Assembly (NCBI GenBank): GCA_913056455.1
Contig: CAJXMJ010000006.1
Coordinates: 29,775-93,774, forward strand
Direction: 5' to 3'
Origin: an uncultured Fodinibius sp.
Lineage (GTDB): Bacteria > Bacteroidota > Rhodothermia > Balneolales > Balneolaceae
Length of the DNA: 64,000 bases
In this document: piece by piece, positions 26,200 through 34,235 of the stretch
Numbering within the stretch: the stretch's first letter is position 1
Layout of the letters: the number at the start of each line of letters is the position of its first letter
Made by a program: the position numbers and the translations under genes
The notes under the pieces: generated by a model
Told to the model about the DNA's origin: nothing
Databases searched by the model: none
Seen by the model: the letters and a program-made list of their open reading frames with translations, nothing else

Positions 26200-27219
26200 T
26201 TACAGGCTAATGGTTGGTTCGGCTTGGCCGTTGGTTGGAGGTGCCCCGAACATACCGTTTAGAGTGGCTGGGGTTTCAAAATCGTCGGATTCCTCTGAGT
26301 TCTCATGGGAGGGAAGGTGCCGAGGAGTCTCCTCCCTGGCACCTTTGGGTTGGCTCGCCTCGTCGGTAGAGGGGCTATGGGGTTGTTGGGGTAGCGAGCC
26401 AGAAGTAGGTTGAAGTTGGGTTTTGAGCGATTCAGCCATGGCCTTGGCCTGCTCTTCGCTGATATCAGGGGTGGCAGACGTGGGGTTCAATTGTTGATTT
26501 TGCCCGCCCTGACCGGCAAAAAGTTGGGTGATCACAGTAAAAAACATCGGGGCATTTTCTTCCAGCATATCCAGCATGCGGCTTCCGGCATCGCGTCCGC
26601 CGGCCCGCTGCTCCATTTCCATGCGGAATTTCACCTTTTCCAGTTCTCCAAGTTCTTTTTCGAGGGCCTTGAGGTTACTGCGTTGAATTTCTTTGAGGCG
26701 GTCAATTTCGTTGCGGTGGGATTCCTTGAGGTCGCCCAGCTCTTTTTGGTGGGTCAATAGCGTGGCCGTTTTGTCTTCGGAGAGCTGTCGCTTAAGTCCC
26801 ATGATTTCATCGACGAGCTGACGAATCTTGCGGTCGGCGTCATGCAGCTCGCCTTCCAGGCGCAGGGCTCGTTGCTGGTAATAATTTTCAGGTGCGGTTC
26901 CGCTGGCGTCAGCCGGTGTTTGGGCTAGAGTATCTGGTTGCTCGTCAGGCGGGTCAATGCGAAAGCCTATAACAATATCTTCGTCAATGCCCGTGTGGAG
27001 AGAATACAGCCCGGGTTCTAATTTGAATATCGCTTTGACCACGTTAAAGGGCTGCCGGAAATTAAAGGGGAGCTCTTTCTCAACTTGCTGGAGCCCGTCG
27101 GTGGTACCGGTGATGCGTCCAAAGATGGGCAGCCCCTGCTCCAGCTCCTGTAGGCAAGTGGCATAATCCCGCTCTTGGGTTTCGTTCGGCAACTTTTCCA
27201 GCGTTTCAAGCATCGGCAT
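26200..27219 (-). CDS. coiled-coil protein, first gene of structural operon
   Basis: A 339-residue protein with a globular N-terminal region (1-95), a long coiled coil (about 115-210, rich in Leu, Lys and Glu), and a Pro/Ser/Gln-rich disordered C-terminus. It opens the 21-kb operon directly downstream of a palindromic region. No family is recognised; scaffolding or genome-binding roles are possible but unproven. Confidence 0.55.
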   Translation of the reverse strand: MPMLETLEKLPNETQERDYATCLQELEQGLPIFGRITGTTDGLQQVEKELPFNFRQPFNVVKAIFKLEPGLYSLHTGIDEDIVIGFRIDPPDEQPDTLAQTPADASGTAPENYYQQRALRLEGELHDADRKIRQLVDEIMGLKRQLSEDKTATLLTHQKELGDLKESHRNEIDRLKEIQRSNLKALEKELGELEKVKFRMEMEQRAGGRDAGSRMLDMLEENAPMFFTVITQLFAGQGGQNQQLNPTSATPDISEEQAKAMAESLKTQLQPTSGSLPQQPHSPSTDEASQPKGAREETPRHLPSHENSEESDDFETPATLNGMFGAPPTNGQAEPTISL

Positions 27220-27242
27220 AGCGTTGGTTGGCGTAATGCAAA

Positions 27243-27270
27243 AGCATCACTGTGATCAGTAACTGATGCT
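27243..27270. promoter_or_regulatory. nested palindrome upstream of structural operon
   Basis: AGCATCA (27243-27249) pairs with TGATGCT (27264-27270), and nested within it ATCAGT-A-ACTGAT (27255-27267) is perfectly palindromic. It lies 24-51 bp before the first structural gene on the minus strand, a position suited to an operator. No clear -10/-35 or Bacteroidota-type promoter could be assigned with confidence. Confidence 0.4.
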
Positions 27271-27305
27271 AACGTAACACTAATTCAAATCAGGAAAAAT
27301 ACCCC

Positions 27306-27373
27306 GGGATAGGCTGGAACGGGGTGCAATGGGCTGTTAAAGAATGGGACAGATTGGGATTAAAAGGGATGGG
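27306..27373 (+). repeat. phased G-tract array
   Basis: Runs of three or four G's start at 27306, 27321, 27331, 27346, 27356, 27366 and 27371, so every interval is a multiple of 5 bp (15, 10, 15, 10, 10, 5). The array lies in the non-coding space between the structural operon and the cargo genes. It might be a binding or packaging site, or chance. Confidence 0.3.
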
Positions 27374-27472
27374 CAAGCTTCATTATTTTAAAATTTCAGT
27401 AGATTTATTAGATTTAAAAAGAAATTAATCAAGGGCTTGGCTCTTTCGGTTGGATTAGGATTCTTAAATCCG

Positions 27473-27703
27473 ATGTGGAGCGTGATAATTGTGGCCCTCT
27501 TAATACTCATGATAGTTGTAAACTTGAATGATAAATGGAGAAAAGCCATGGTTAGTACAGCAAAAATCATAGGAGCGGTTGGTGGAGCTTCCACGGAGGG
27601 CAATTTCACCACACTCGTATGTAAGGATTCTTCCAATTCGAATTCCAAGGTTGGAAGCGCGGGGCGAGAGCCCCCACCCTCCGCCATTAAAACTCAAATT
27701 TAA
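27473..27703 (+). CDS. possible small membrane protein
   Basis: An open frame of 76 residues from ATG 27473 starts with a strong membrane helix (VIIVALLILMIVV) followed by a polar tail. There is no good ribosome-binding site and the last third is compositionally odd. It lies 9 bp before the DUF2188 gene, which slightly favours it being real. It may be spurious. Confidence 0.25.
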   Translation: MWSVIIVALLILMIVVNLNDKWRKAMVSTAKIIGAVGGASTEGNFTTLVCKDSSNSNSKVGSAGREPPPSAIKTQI

Positions 27704-27712
27704 TATATTGCT

Positions 27713-27949
27713 ATGAGTAAAAGAGAAAGATATCACGTCACAAAAACGGAAGATGGTTGGAAAGGTAAGAAAGAAGGAGGAGAACGAGCCTCAGCCACTG
27801 GAAAAACCAAGAAAGAGGTCCTAAAGAAAACTACCGATATTGCTAAAAAGAAAGGTAATAGTTCAGTAGTCATTCATAAGTCGGATGGCAAAATCCAAGA
27901 AGAGAGAACGTATCCTAAGAAAAGCGATCCTTATCCACCTAAAGGATAA
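27713..27949 (+). CDS. DUF2188 family protein
   Basis: A 78-residue basic protein with the DUF2188 pattern: YHVTKTEDGWKGKKEGGERA, then a helix, then SSVVIHKSDGKIQEERTY, ending DPYPPKG. The function of the family is unknown; members are common next to mobile elements. It marks the start of the AT-rich cargo section, on the opposite strand to the structural operon. Confidence 0.8.
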   Translation: MSKRERYHVTKTEDGWKGKKEGGERASATGKTKKEVLKKTTDIAKKKGNSSVVIHKSDGKIQEERTYPKKSDPYPPKG

Positions 27950-28070
27950 TCTTTGAAAGCCCAACCGGCCTTTACGCGGACAACCTTCGCTGGTTCTTGT
28001 TTTTAACCCCATCTTCGTTAGTTGCGAATAACAGTAATTCCGTGTGTAGGATTGCGCTATTTTTTTAAAT

Positions 28071-29225
28071 ATGGCAGAATTAGAATTCGAGAAGAGAAAG
28101 ATTAAGGAGCTACAACGTCAGTGTTTACATCACAATATATTTCCAATTTTTCTTAATCATTGCTTAGATGGAGAGCCTCCAGCTGTATACTCAATTTTAA
28201 AACCCCTATTAGAAGAAGCGAGAGAACAGCTGTTAATATTAGACAACGTTGAATTAAAGAATGTTATTAATTCCCTTCCTTCTGGGCTCAGAATGTATCT
28301 TTTGCCAATTCATAAACCAATTACAGAGGAGTATTTGAGAAGAGTTGCTGAGTATTGTATAGCAGCAGAAGTTCAAAAGGGTTATTCTCCAATCTCTTCA
28401 GTATTAGATCAAGAAGTTGGGAGTGAAGTTTTGGCCAAATGTCCAGAGTTAGAAAGACGATTTGATGATGATGGGCTGCTTATTTTGAATGAAGACTTCA
28501 CTTTGCTTGATGGTGGAATAAAATACGAAGAATATTTTCTTCATTATCATCAATTTCTAAGAAGAGGTTTCGCTTCTAATCCTAATTTTGATTTCACTGG
28601 TAAACTTGCACGTTATCGACAAGAAACGGGGGATAAAAATTCTTTCAGGGTGGCAATAGATCATCGTCGAATCATGAAATTCGAGGATTATCGAAGTTTT
28701 GTTGAAATGGATACTTGGTTTGGTCCTGATTTTAATCCTGAAAAACTGGATGACCCGAACTATGTTGGACTTACTGTGGTTGGCCGAAGTTATCGTACTT
28801 TGCTAGATAGCTATCCATTAATCAAAACAGAATTCTTGTGGAAGACTAATGAAGGAGAAGCTATTAAAACCTTAGAAATTGAAGAAATATCTGATCCAGA
28901 AAAGCCCTACGATAAATGGCAAATTAACAGGTATGTTCATTCAGAAAGAGATATGAGTCATCAAATTTTTCAGCATCTTGATGGTGCTGCAAAAGTTTAT
29001 CCCAGTAATACTTACAAAGAGCGTTTAGATGAAAATATGCCTAATAATATTAAGCCTGCCCATTACATAAAACTTTTTCGTATTGATGGGCAAATCGAAA
29101 TAAATGACTGGATTAGTTTAATATCTATGTTCTATAAAGGAAATGAGATGGTGGTAGAATACTTTGATCCGAAACTCTACAAAGAGAAAATTGAGCCTCG
29201 TAGAAAATTAATGTGGGAAAATTAG
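28071..29225 (+). CDS. unrecognised protein upstream of CBASS
   Basis: A 384-residue soluble protein without catalytic motifs I recognise. The N-terminal 120 residues are helical; the rest is mixed with many aromatic and acidic residues, ending FRIDGQIEINDWISLI and GNEMVVEYFDP. It is on the same strand as the CBASS pair but 167 bp upstream, so it may be independent. Its AT-rich base use matches the other cargo genes and differs from the structural operon. Confidence 0.55.
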   Translation: MAELEFEKRKIKELQRQCLHHNIFPIFLNHCLDGEPPAVYSILKPLLEEAREQLLILDNVELKNVINSLPSGLRMYLLPIHKPITEEYLRRVAEYCIAAEVQKGYSPISSVLDQEVGSEVLAKCPELERRFDDDGLLILNEDFTLLDGGIKYEEYFLHYHQFLRRGFASNPNFDFTGKLARYRQETGDKNSFRVAIDHRRIMKFEDYRSFVEMDTWFGPDFNPEKLDDPNYVGLTVVGRSYRTLLDSYPLIKTEFLWKTNEGEAIKTLEIEEISDPEKPYDKWQINRYVHSERDMSHQIFQHLDGAAKVYPSNTYKERLDENMPNNIKPAHYIKLFRIDGQIEINDWISLISMFYKGNEMVVEYFDPKLYKEKIEPRRKLMWEN

Positions 29226-29392
29226 CACTGAACAAAAATGTAGCAAGTTCACATATTTAATCAAACAAATCTCCCTCATCTCTTTGCCTCCCTTTAATTT
29301 ATTAATTAATCTTCGTTTTAAACTAAGTCAATGCTCCAGAGCGGTAGGGCACCTTGTCATTTTAGATCTTCAAAATAAACTAATCATCAGAT

Positions 29393-30451
29393 ATGAATAG
29401 AGATTACAAAAAATTAACTCAAGAAATAATTGATAGACAAAACCCCGAGAACATTGCTATTTCAAAAGCATTAAGGGAAGAACTCAGATCAATAGAATAC
29501 AGTGATGTGTTGCTATTTATTAGGACATCAATGAATGAGGTTGATCCTGATTATACAAAAAAAAGTAAAGAAGCTGGTAAAAGGGTTAAGGATCATCTAA
29601 AAGGTCACTTGGAGAATGTTGAATATCGATATCAAGGATCTGTAATGACCGATACTCATATAAAAGGCTACAGTGATATTGATTTACTTACAATTTGCAA
29701 GAAGTTTTATTCCTATGATTCTAATTCCGTTAAAAAAGTATTAGGACGGAAAGATATTAGGAGTCAATTAAATGAGAACCAGCAAAAAAAGTTAAAGCGT
29801 GAAAGAGATGTACCCTCTTACAAAGGAAATGCTATAGAAGATTTAAGAACACTTCGATTAGAAAGTGAAAGTAAATTAACTCAAGTTTATTCAAAGTGTG
29901 ACACAACACACCCCAAAGCTATTAAAATTGAAAACCTTGACTTGCATCGAGAGGTCGATATCGTAACTGCTAACTGGTACGATGATATAGCTTCAATTTT
30001 AAATGACAAAGGTGACTTTAGAGGGGTTCAAATCTATAATAAAAGGAAAAATAAAAAAGGACCTGTTGATTTCCCTTTTTTAACAATAGAAAGGATTAAC
30101 ACAAGGAGTTCAGAAACAAATGGCAGGCTTAAAAAAATGATTCGATTTCTTAAGAATGTTAAAGTACAAAGTGACGTAGATATTGATCTTAGCAGTTTTG
30201 ATATCAATGCAATTTGCTATGACTTATCTACTTCTAGATACAATAATGCAAGCTTCCAAGAACTTGTGCCAATATTATGCGACCATCTTAATAGTATTTG
30301 TACCAATTCATCTCATGCAAATAACTTAAAATCTGTTGACGGCCGTGAAACAATATTTAAAGATGAACTCGATAAATTAAGGCACTTAGAATTGTTGCTG
30401 AATGAAGTTGAAACTATTAATAAAGACCTACAAAAAGTTATCCAGTCATGA
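29393..30451 (+). CDS. CD-NTase (CBASS cyclic-nucleotide synthase)
   Basis: A 352-residue cGAS/DncV-like nucleotidyltransferase. The signature YQGSVMTDT gives the Gly-Ser of the active site (82-83); GYSDIDLL gives metal ligands Asp95 and Asp97; REVDIV gives the third carboxylate, Asp189. On phage infection such enzymes make a cyclic nucleotide that activates the paired effector. The partner is a TIR-STING protein, and CD-NTases in that pairing are known to make cyclic di-GMP. Its stop overlaps the effector start by 4 bp (ATGA), so the two are translationally coupled. No Cap2/Cap3 genes are present, giving a minimal type I layout. Confidence 0.85.
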   Translation: MNRDYKKLTQEIIDRQNPENIAISKALREELRSIEYSDVLLFIRTSMNEVDPDYTKKSKEAGKRVKDHLKGHLENVEYRYQGSVMTDTHIKGYSDIDLLTICKKFYSYDSNSVKKVLGRKDIRSQLNENQQKKLKRERDVPSYKGNAIEDLRTLRLESESKLTQVYSKCDTTHPKAIKIENLDLHREVDIVTANWYDDIASILNDKGDFRGVQIYNKRKNKKGPVDFPFLTIERINTRSSETNGRLKKMIRFLKNVKVQSDVDIDLSSFDINAICYDLSTSRYNNASFQELVPILCDHLNSICTNSSHANNLKSVDGRETIFKDELDKLRHLELLLNEVETINKDLQKVIQS

Positions 30452-31386
30452 GAGAACAACGAATTTTCATAGGAAGTACGACCGAGGAATTAGATTTAGC
30501 TGAAGAAGCTGAATCGATTTTAGAATCAGATTTTGATGTAACAATATGGAATGATGACGTTTGGGAATCGTCCGTGTTTAAAATAAATAATAGTTTCTTA
30601 TCAGATTTGCTCAAAGCTTCTTTGAAATTCGACTACGGCATCTTAATAGGCACATGTGATGATAAAGTTACCTATAGAGGTAAGGAGGTTCTGCAACCAA
30701 GGGATAATGTATTATTTGAATTGGGGTTATTTGTAGGTAGGCTTGGAATATCCAAATGTGCGTTTGTAATTGAAGAAGAACTAAAAGTTTTGAGTGATTT
30801 ACAGGGAATTTCTTTAGCTCGTTTTACAAAAAAAGATCCTGATTCCTTTAGTGAAGCTATTAATAAGGTCAAGGATTTTTTTACTGCAAGTAAAACTCCT
30901 GACATAAACTTCTTTCCTTCATCTACATTAGCCGCAGTTTACTTTGAAAATCTTTTAAAACCAACATGCGAGTATTTAATTAAAAATAGTGGTTTCCAAT
31001 ATGAGCAGAAAAAATATGAGAGTTATGAAATTAATGTAGTTCTCCCAAACAGGATTAACACAAACGTTAATCTTCAGTTTGAAAAACTAAAATCTAAGAT
31101 AGATACTGAGACTGTTAGTTTTGAACATGAAGGGCGACCTAGATCAATAAATCTAGATTCACAAATTGAGGATGGGAAATTAAAGTTTGTGGATTTTCCA
31201 ACAATTATAACAGGTATCAATTATTCACTTGCTAATCTTTTGCCTCAAGAATTTAACCAGCTAAATCAAGATTACAATTTAGTATTAGAACGAGAATTAA
31301 AAAGATTCGAAGTTACCCTAAAACAATTGTTGCTTCGGGATGGTTTTGAAGAAATAGTGAAGATTGTAGGTGAAGAAGATCTATAA
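30448..31386 (+). CDS. TIR-STING effector of CBASS
   Basis: A 312-residue fusion. Residues 1-147 form a PF10137-type TIR domain: RIFIGSTTEEL at the N-terminus and NVLFELGLFVGRLG with the probable catalytic Glu91. Residues 157-312 match the prokaryotic STING domain: LAAVYFENLLKP, then GRPR (229-232) and DFPT (249-252), positions that contact cyclic di-GMP in known bacterial STINGs. Ligand binding makes TIR-STING filaments that destroy NAD+ and halt growth of infected cells. The assignment rests on motif recognition plus the coupled CD-NTase. Confidence 0.85.
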   Translation: MREQRIFIGSTTEELDLAEEAESILESDFDVTIWNDDVWESSVFKINNSFLSDLLKASLKFDYGILIGTCDDKVTYRGKEVLQPRDNVLFELGLFVGRLGISKCAFVIEEELKVLSDLQGISLARFTKKDPDSFSEAINKVKDFFTASKTPDINFFPSSTLAAVYFENLLKPTCEYLIKNSGFQYEQKKYESYEINVVLPNRINTNVNLQFEKLKSKIDTETVSFEHEGRPRSINLDSQIEDGKLKFVDFPTIITGINYSLANLLPQEFNQLNQDYNLVLERELKRFEVTLKQLLLRDGFEEIVKIVGEEDL

Positions 31387-31484
31387 GTAACGTATTTACT
31401 GGCAGTAGGGTTGGAATTTTTTTCAAGAAATTCTTTGATTAAATTTTAGTTAGTTATCTTTTTATAAATCAAAAAGAGATAAAT

Positions 31485-31634
31485 ATGGCTGTTAAACATA
31501 AACCATCTGGAGAAGTTCATCGAGGCAGAAAAGGTGGAACAACAGGTTGTGGAGTAGATACAAGAAAAAATCCGTTACATTGGGTTAATTCTTATGAGAG
31601 AATTACTTGTAGTAAGAATGGTTGCAAAAATTAG
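31485..31634 (+). CDS. 49-residue Cys-containing protein after CBASS
   Basis: A small open frame (ATG 31485, TAG 31632) preceded by AAAGAGAT. It encodes a basic, Gly-rich peptide with GGTTGCGVDTRKNP in the middle and ITCSKNGCKN at the end. The three Cys could bind a metal. It looks like a genuine conserved small protein rather than noise, because the composition is protein-like throughout. Its relation to the CBASS pair 98 bp upstream is unknown. Confidence 0.55.
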   Translation: MAVKHKPSGEVHRGRKGGTTGCGVDTRKNPLHWVNSYERITCSKNGCKN

Positions 31635-31711
31635 ATACCCAATCAGCGGCCGTCAACTATAAACATAGTGGGGTGAGTTGTATGTGTACTCTTCTCAGCT
31701 AGTTACAATAT

Positions 31712-32692
31712 CTATCTAAGCTCCCAATCAATAGCTTTGAGCCGTTCGGATAACCTCTGAATATCTCTCAGTACAGCATCATCTTCCGGAAGATCACCAA
31801 TAACCAATTCTTTAAAAGTACCGTTATAAACAGACTTGATCTTATCCCAAGTCTGTTCGGGTTTGTCAAAAAGCAGGGCTGAGGCAGGATGCTCATACAG
31901 CCAGTCGTATTTGTCGCCATAACTTTCGATATCATCGGCTCCGACTTGAAGCAGCATCTCATCCAGCTTTTTGCTTTCAAAGAAGTCTTGAATCGCGGGT
32001 TGCTTTAGCAGCATGTGAATATCGTAGATATGGCGGACTTTATTTCCGAGATCCTCATACGGGTTTTCGGCATATGAAAACCGGACCAGAGACATTATTT
32101 TTTCGCAAAAGGTCCGTTCTATCGTTAGTACTTTCAAGAGGAAGGGAGCTAATCCATATTTTTCAATTAATCCTTCCTGGCCTCTCGCTTTCATCATATC
32201 GGCAATAAAAGAATGAACCGCTACTTCTTCATGAGGCTCGAAATGTCCCAGCCTTGATACTTCTACAATAATTTTATCACGAACCTGGCCATAGGTTTGG
32301 CCGTATCCATGTTTCGCATACTCGTAGGCTACTTTTCTATTCTTCCCACGTTTCATGGTAATTCCAGGTAATTCTACTTCCTCCAAATCAGTATTATCAA
32401 CCACCTTGCTGACGTCCCGGACTCTTTTGTCCATTTGGTTGTTGGATAGGTCGGGATCTTCTAACACCACAAGATCGATATCTTCCGAAAACCGGTTGAT
32501 CGCCTGGTAACATTTGGAAAGCGAGGTGCCGCCCTTAAATACGGCAATGTCTTTCATGTCGGAATGAAAGATGGCGTGAAGGGCATAGGTTACCCAGTAG
32601 TCTTTCTCGATATAGATTTCTCGAATATTCTTATGATCGGCGGTAGCCCTGATGGCATCCCGAAAGATTTCGGCATCTTCGTGTAGGTTCAT
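31712..32692 (-). CDS. AbiEii/AbiGii-family nucleotidyltransferase toxin
   Basis: A 326-residue protein with the AbiEii signature FKGGTSLSKCY (GGTSLS at 54-59) followed by RFSEDIDL (Asp71, Asp73). These nucleotidyltransferase-fold toxins act in type IV toxin-antitoxin or abortive-infection pairs; related enzymes modify tRNA acceptor ends. It directly abuts the antitoxin gene upstream without a spacer, so they form one operon. Confidence 0.85.
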   Translation of the reverse strand: MNLHEDAEIFRDAIRATADHKNIREIYIEKDYWVTYALHAIFHSDMKDIAVFKGGTSLSKCYQAINRFSEDIDLVVLEDPDLSNNQMDKRVRDVSKVVDNTDLEEVELPGITMKRGKNRKVAYEYAKHGYGQTYGQVRDKIIVEVSRLGHFEPHEEVAVHSFIADMMKARGQEGLIEKYGLAPFLLKVLTIERTFCEKIMSLVRFSYAENPYEDLGNKVRHIYDIHMLLKQPAIQDFFESKKLDEMLLQVGADDIESYGDKYDWLYEHPASALLFDKPEQTWDKIKSVYNGTFKELVIGDLPEDDAVLRDIQRLSERLKAIDWELR

Positions 32693-33418
32693 CTAAACAA
32701 TATTCCAGTTTTGAGCTGTAGGCAAGCTACTGCTTAGACTACCGAATTCATAACTCGACAAGGGATTCAAGCTATTCTTCAGTTTGGGGAAAGCGCTGTT
32801 GAACTCCTGGTCGGTAAGCAAGGCTCCCAGCAGCGCCCGTACGCGGGGAGGGTATTGCAGAGCATAAGTAATCAGCTTGTTTCTGTCGGCATCATTCAAA
32901 TCATGTATGCGGCCTTGTAGTTGCCCGATAGCATTATCGATATCCAGATCTGGGATTTTTTTGAAATCCTTTATGGCATCCAGGATCTCCAGAAAGCGGA
33001 TGTTCTCGTCAGTGGGATCCACGTAACTTTTGACCGATTTTATCTTCAGGTTATCGATCTCTGTATTGATCCTCTTTTTATTACAGGCCAGGGTAACGGT
33101 TTTGGGAACCTGCGTCGTAAGCCCCATCCGATTGTACAGAGACAGGCCGGTGATATAAGCGATACGGTTGTCGCCTTCGTACATATAGGGTTTGAGTAGC
33201 TGCTCTTCATTAGGTTTTAAATCGCCAAATACAGACTTCTTGGGTTTGTAAAACAGGCCTTTGGAAATCCTTTTTACCACATCGTTAGCTATCAACCGCT
33301 CGATGGCCTTGGTAGCAGCCCCGTACTCGCTGTTATCTATACCGAGCTGGTCATATTTAAAAATCGTTCCTTCGTTAAAGGAAGAAACTTTATCTTTTAT
33401 TCTTTGTGCAGTACTCAT
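32693..33418 (-). CDS. AbiEi-type antitoxin (DUF6088-like)
   Basis: A 241-residue protein with an N-terminal winged-helix region (GTIFKYDQLGIDNSEYGAAT, then RLIANDVVKRISKGLFYKPK) typical of AbiEi antitoxins. These repress their own operon and neutralise AbiEii. It is located immediately upstream of the toxin gene. It starts at ATG 33418. Confidence 0.8.
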   Translation of the reverse strand: MSTAQRIKDKVSSFNEGTIFKYDQLGIDNSEYGAATKAIERLIANDVVKRISKGLFYKPKKSVFGDLKPNEEQLLKPYMYEGDNRIAYITGLSLYNRMGLTTQVPKTVTLACNKKRINTEIDNLKIKSVKSYVDPTDENIRFLEILDAIKDFKKIPDLDIDNAIGQLQGRIHDLNDADRNKLITYALQYPPRVRALLGALLTDQEFNSAFPKLKNSLNPLSSYEFGSLSSSLPTAQNWNIV

Positions 33419-33504
33419 AATGCTACATGTTATGCGAATGGTCTTTTAACAGCTTGTATTAATATAGCATTAAATCGTTAAATATGTCAAGTATTTTACG
33501 TTGT

Positions 33505-33732
33505 TTACTTGACATACTGATTCATCATATTCACTATTTGGGCGTGTTTTGGGAAAGAAATCTTTGAATTCGTCATTGAATGTGCTGTAGCTATCCTATG
33601 AATAGATAGGTGTAGGTTCCTAACTGTTTGCTCTGATCTTTCTGGAACTATTGGGGATTGGCTTCTTTTTCTTCTTGGTAGTTTTTGATGTGCTTTTGTA
33701 GGAGGTCTTTGTTCATCGATTCCAATGTTCAT
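33505..33732 (-). CDS. doubtful small basic ORF
   Basis: A 75-residue frame with a basic, Ser/Pro-rich N-terminus (KLPRRKRSQSPIV). It has no recognised domain and a composition not clearly protein-like. It occupies an otherwise empty 400-bp gap between the AbiE operon and the next gene. It may be a remnant or chance. Confidence 0.25.
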   Translation of the reverse strand: MNIGIDEQRPPTKAHQKLPRRKRSQSPIVPERSEQTVRNLHLSIHRIATAHSMTNSKISFPKHAQIVNMMNQYVK

Positions 33733-33818
33733 TATAAATAATTCAGTCTCTGCGAAGTAGGGAAAAATAAAAGGAGATCAATTATCAATCTAAGTTGCAA
33801 ACTTGCGTTAGTAAAGAG

Positions 33819-34202
33819 CTACCTATTGTCTATTATTTGTTTTAATGAATTTATAGCTTCTTTCTTTGTTTCCATGTTAACATAAATATCACTGCCATTT
33901 TCTTTGTAAGAAGCTCTCCAGTAAAAACCAATATCATTTCGGGCATTGAGATAAATCTTTTTCCCTTTATAAGTAATGGAATCTTTTTTAGGCTCTTCAT
34001 ACTGAGGATCTCTGATCATCCACTTATCCACTTCGCGCTGATGGAATATCTCTTCATCAAGTGACATAAACTGTGAATAATCAATGTATGTACCCGCATG
34101 CTTTTTCCCATCATTAGTTATAAAGTAAATTGATCCTTGAACCTGAGGAGTTGGATTCTCTGAAGCTTTATACCATTTATCACGTTCATAATTAATAGAC
34201 AT
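33819..34202 (-). CDS. unrecognised small soluble protein, end of HerA/methylase cluster
   Basis: A 127-residue protein with beta-rich character (GSIYFITNDGKKHAGTYIDY, then SITYKGKKIYLNARND). It contains no known motif. It is 33 bp downstream of the 496-residue membrane protein on the same strand and may be the last gene of the methylase-HerA cluster. Confidence 0.5.
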   Translation of the reverse strand: MSINYERDKWYKASENPTPQVQGSIYFITNDGKKHAGTYIDYSQFMSLDEEIFHQREVDKWMIRDPQYEEPKKDSITYKGKKIYLNARNDIGFYWRASYKENGSDIYVNMETKKEAINSLKQIIDNR

Positions 34203-34235
34203 AGTATAATCTTTTGTACTATTTAAATTCTTAAT

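Noticed and set aside
6181..27219. Tailed-phage (Caudoviricetes) prophage
   Set aside because: The lysins and fibre-like protein suggested it, but no terminase, portal, tape measure, sheath or tube genes are recognisable and the many single-helix membrane proteins fit a membrane-containing virus better.
27306..27373. G-quadruplex
   Set aside because: Several loops between G-runs are 7 to 12 nt, too long for a confident canonical quadruplex.
27388..27687. Minus-strand ORF of 99 residues opposite the DUF2188 upstream region
   Set aside because: It overlaps a competing plus-strand frame, has no ribosome-binding site and reads as antisense of low-complexity sequence.
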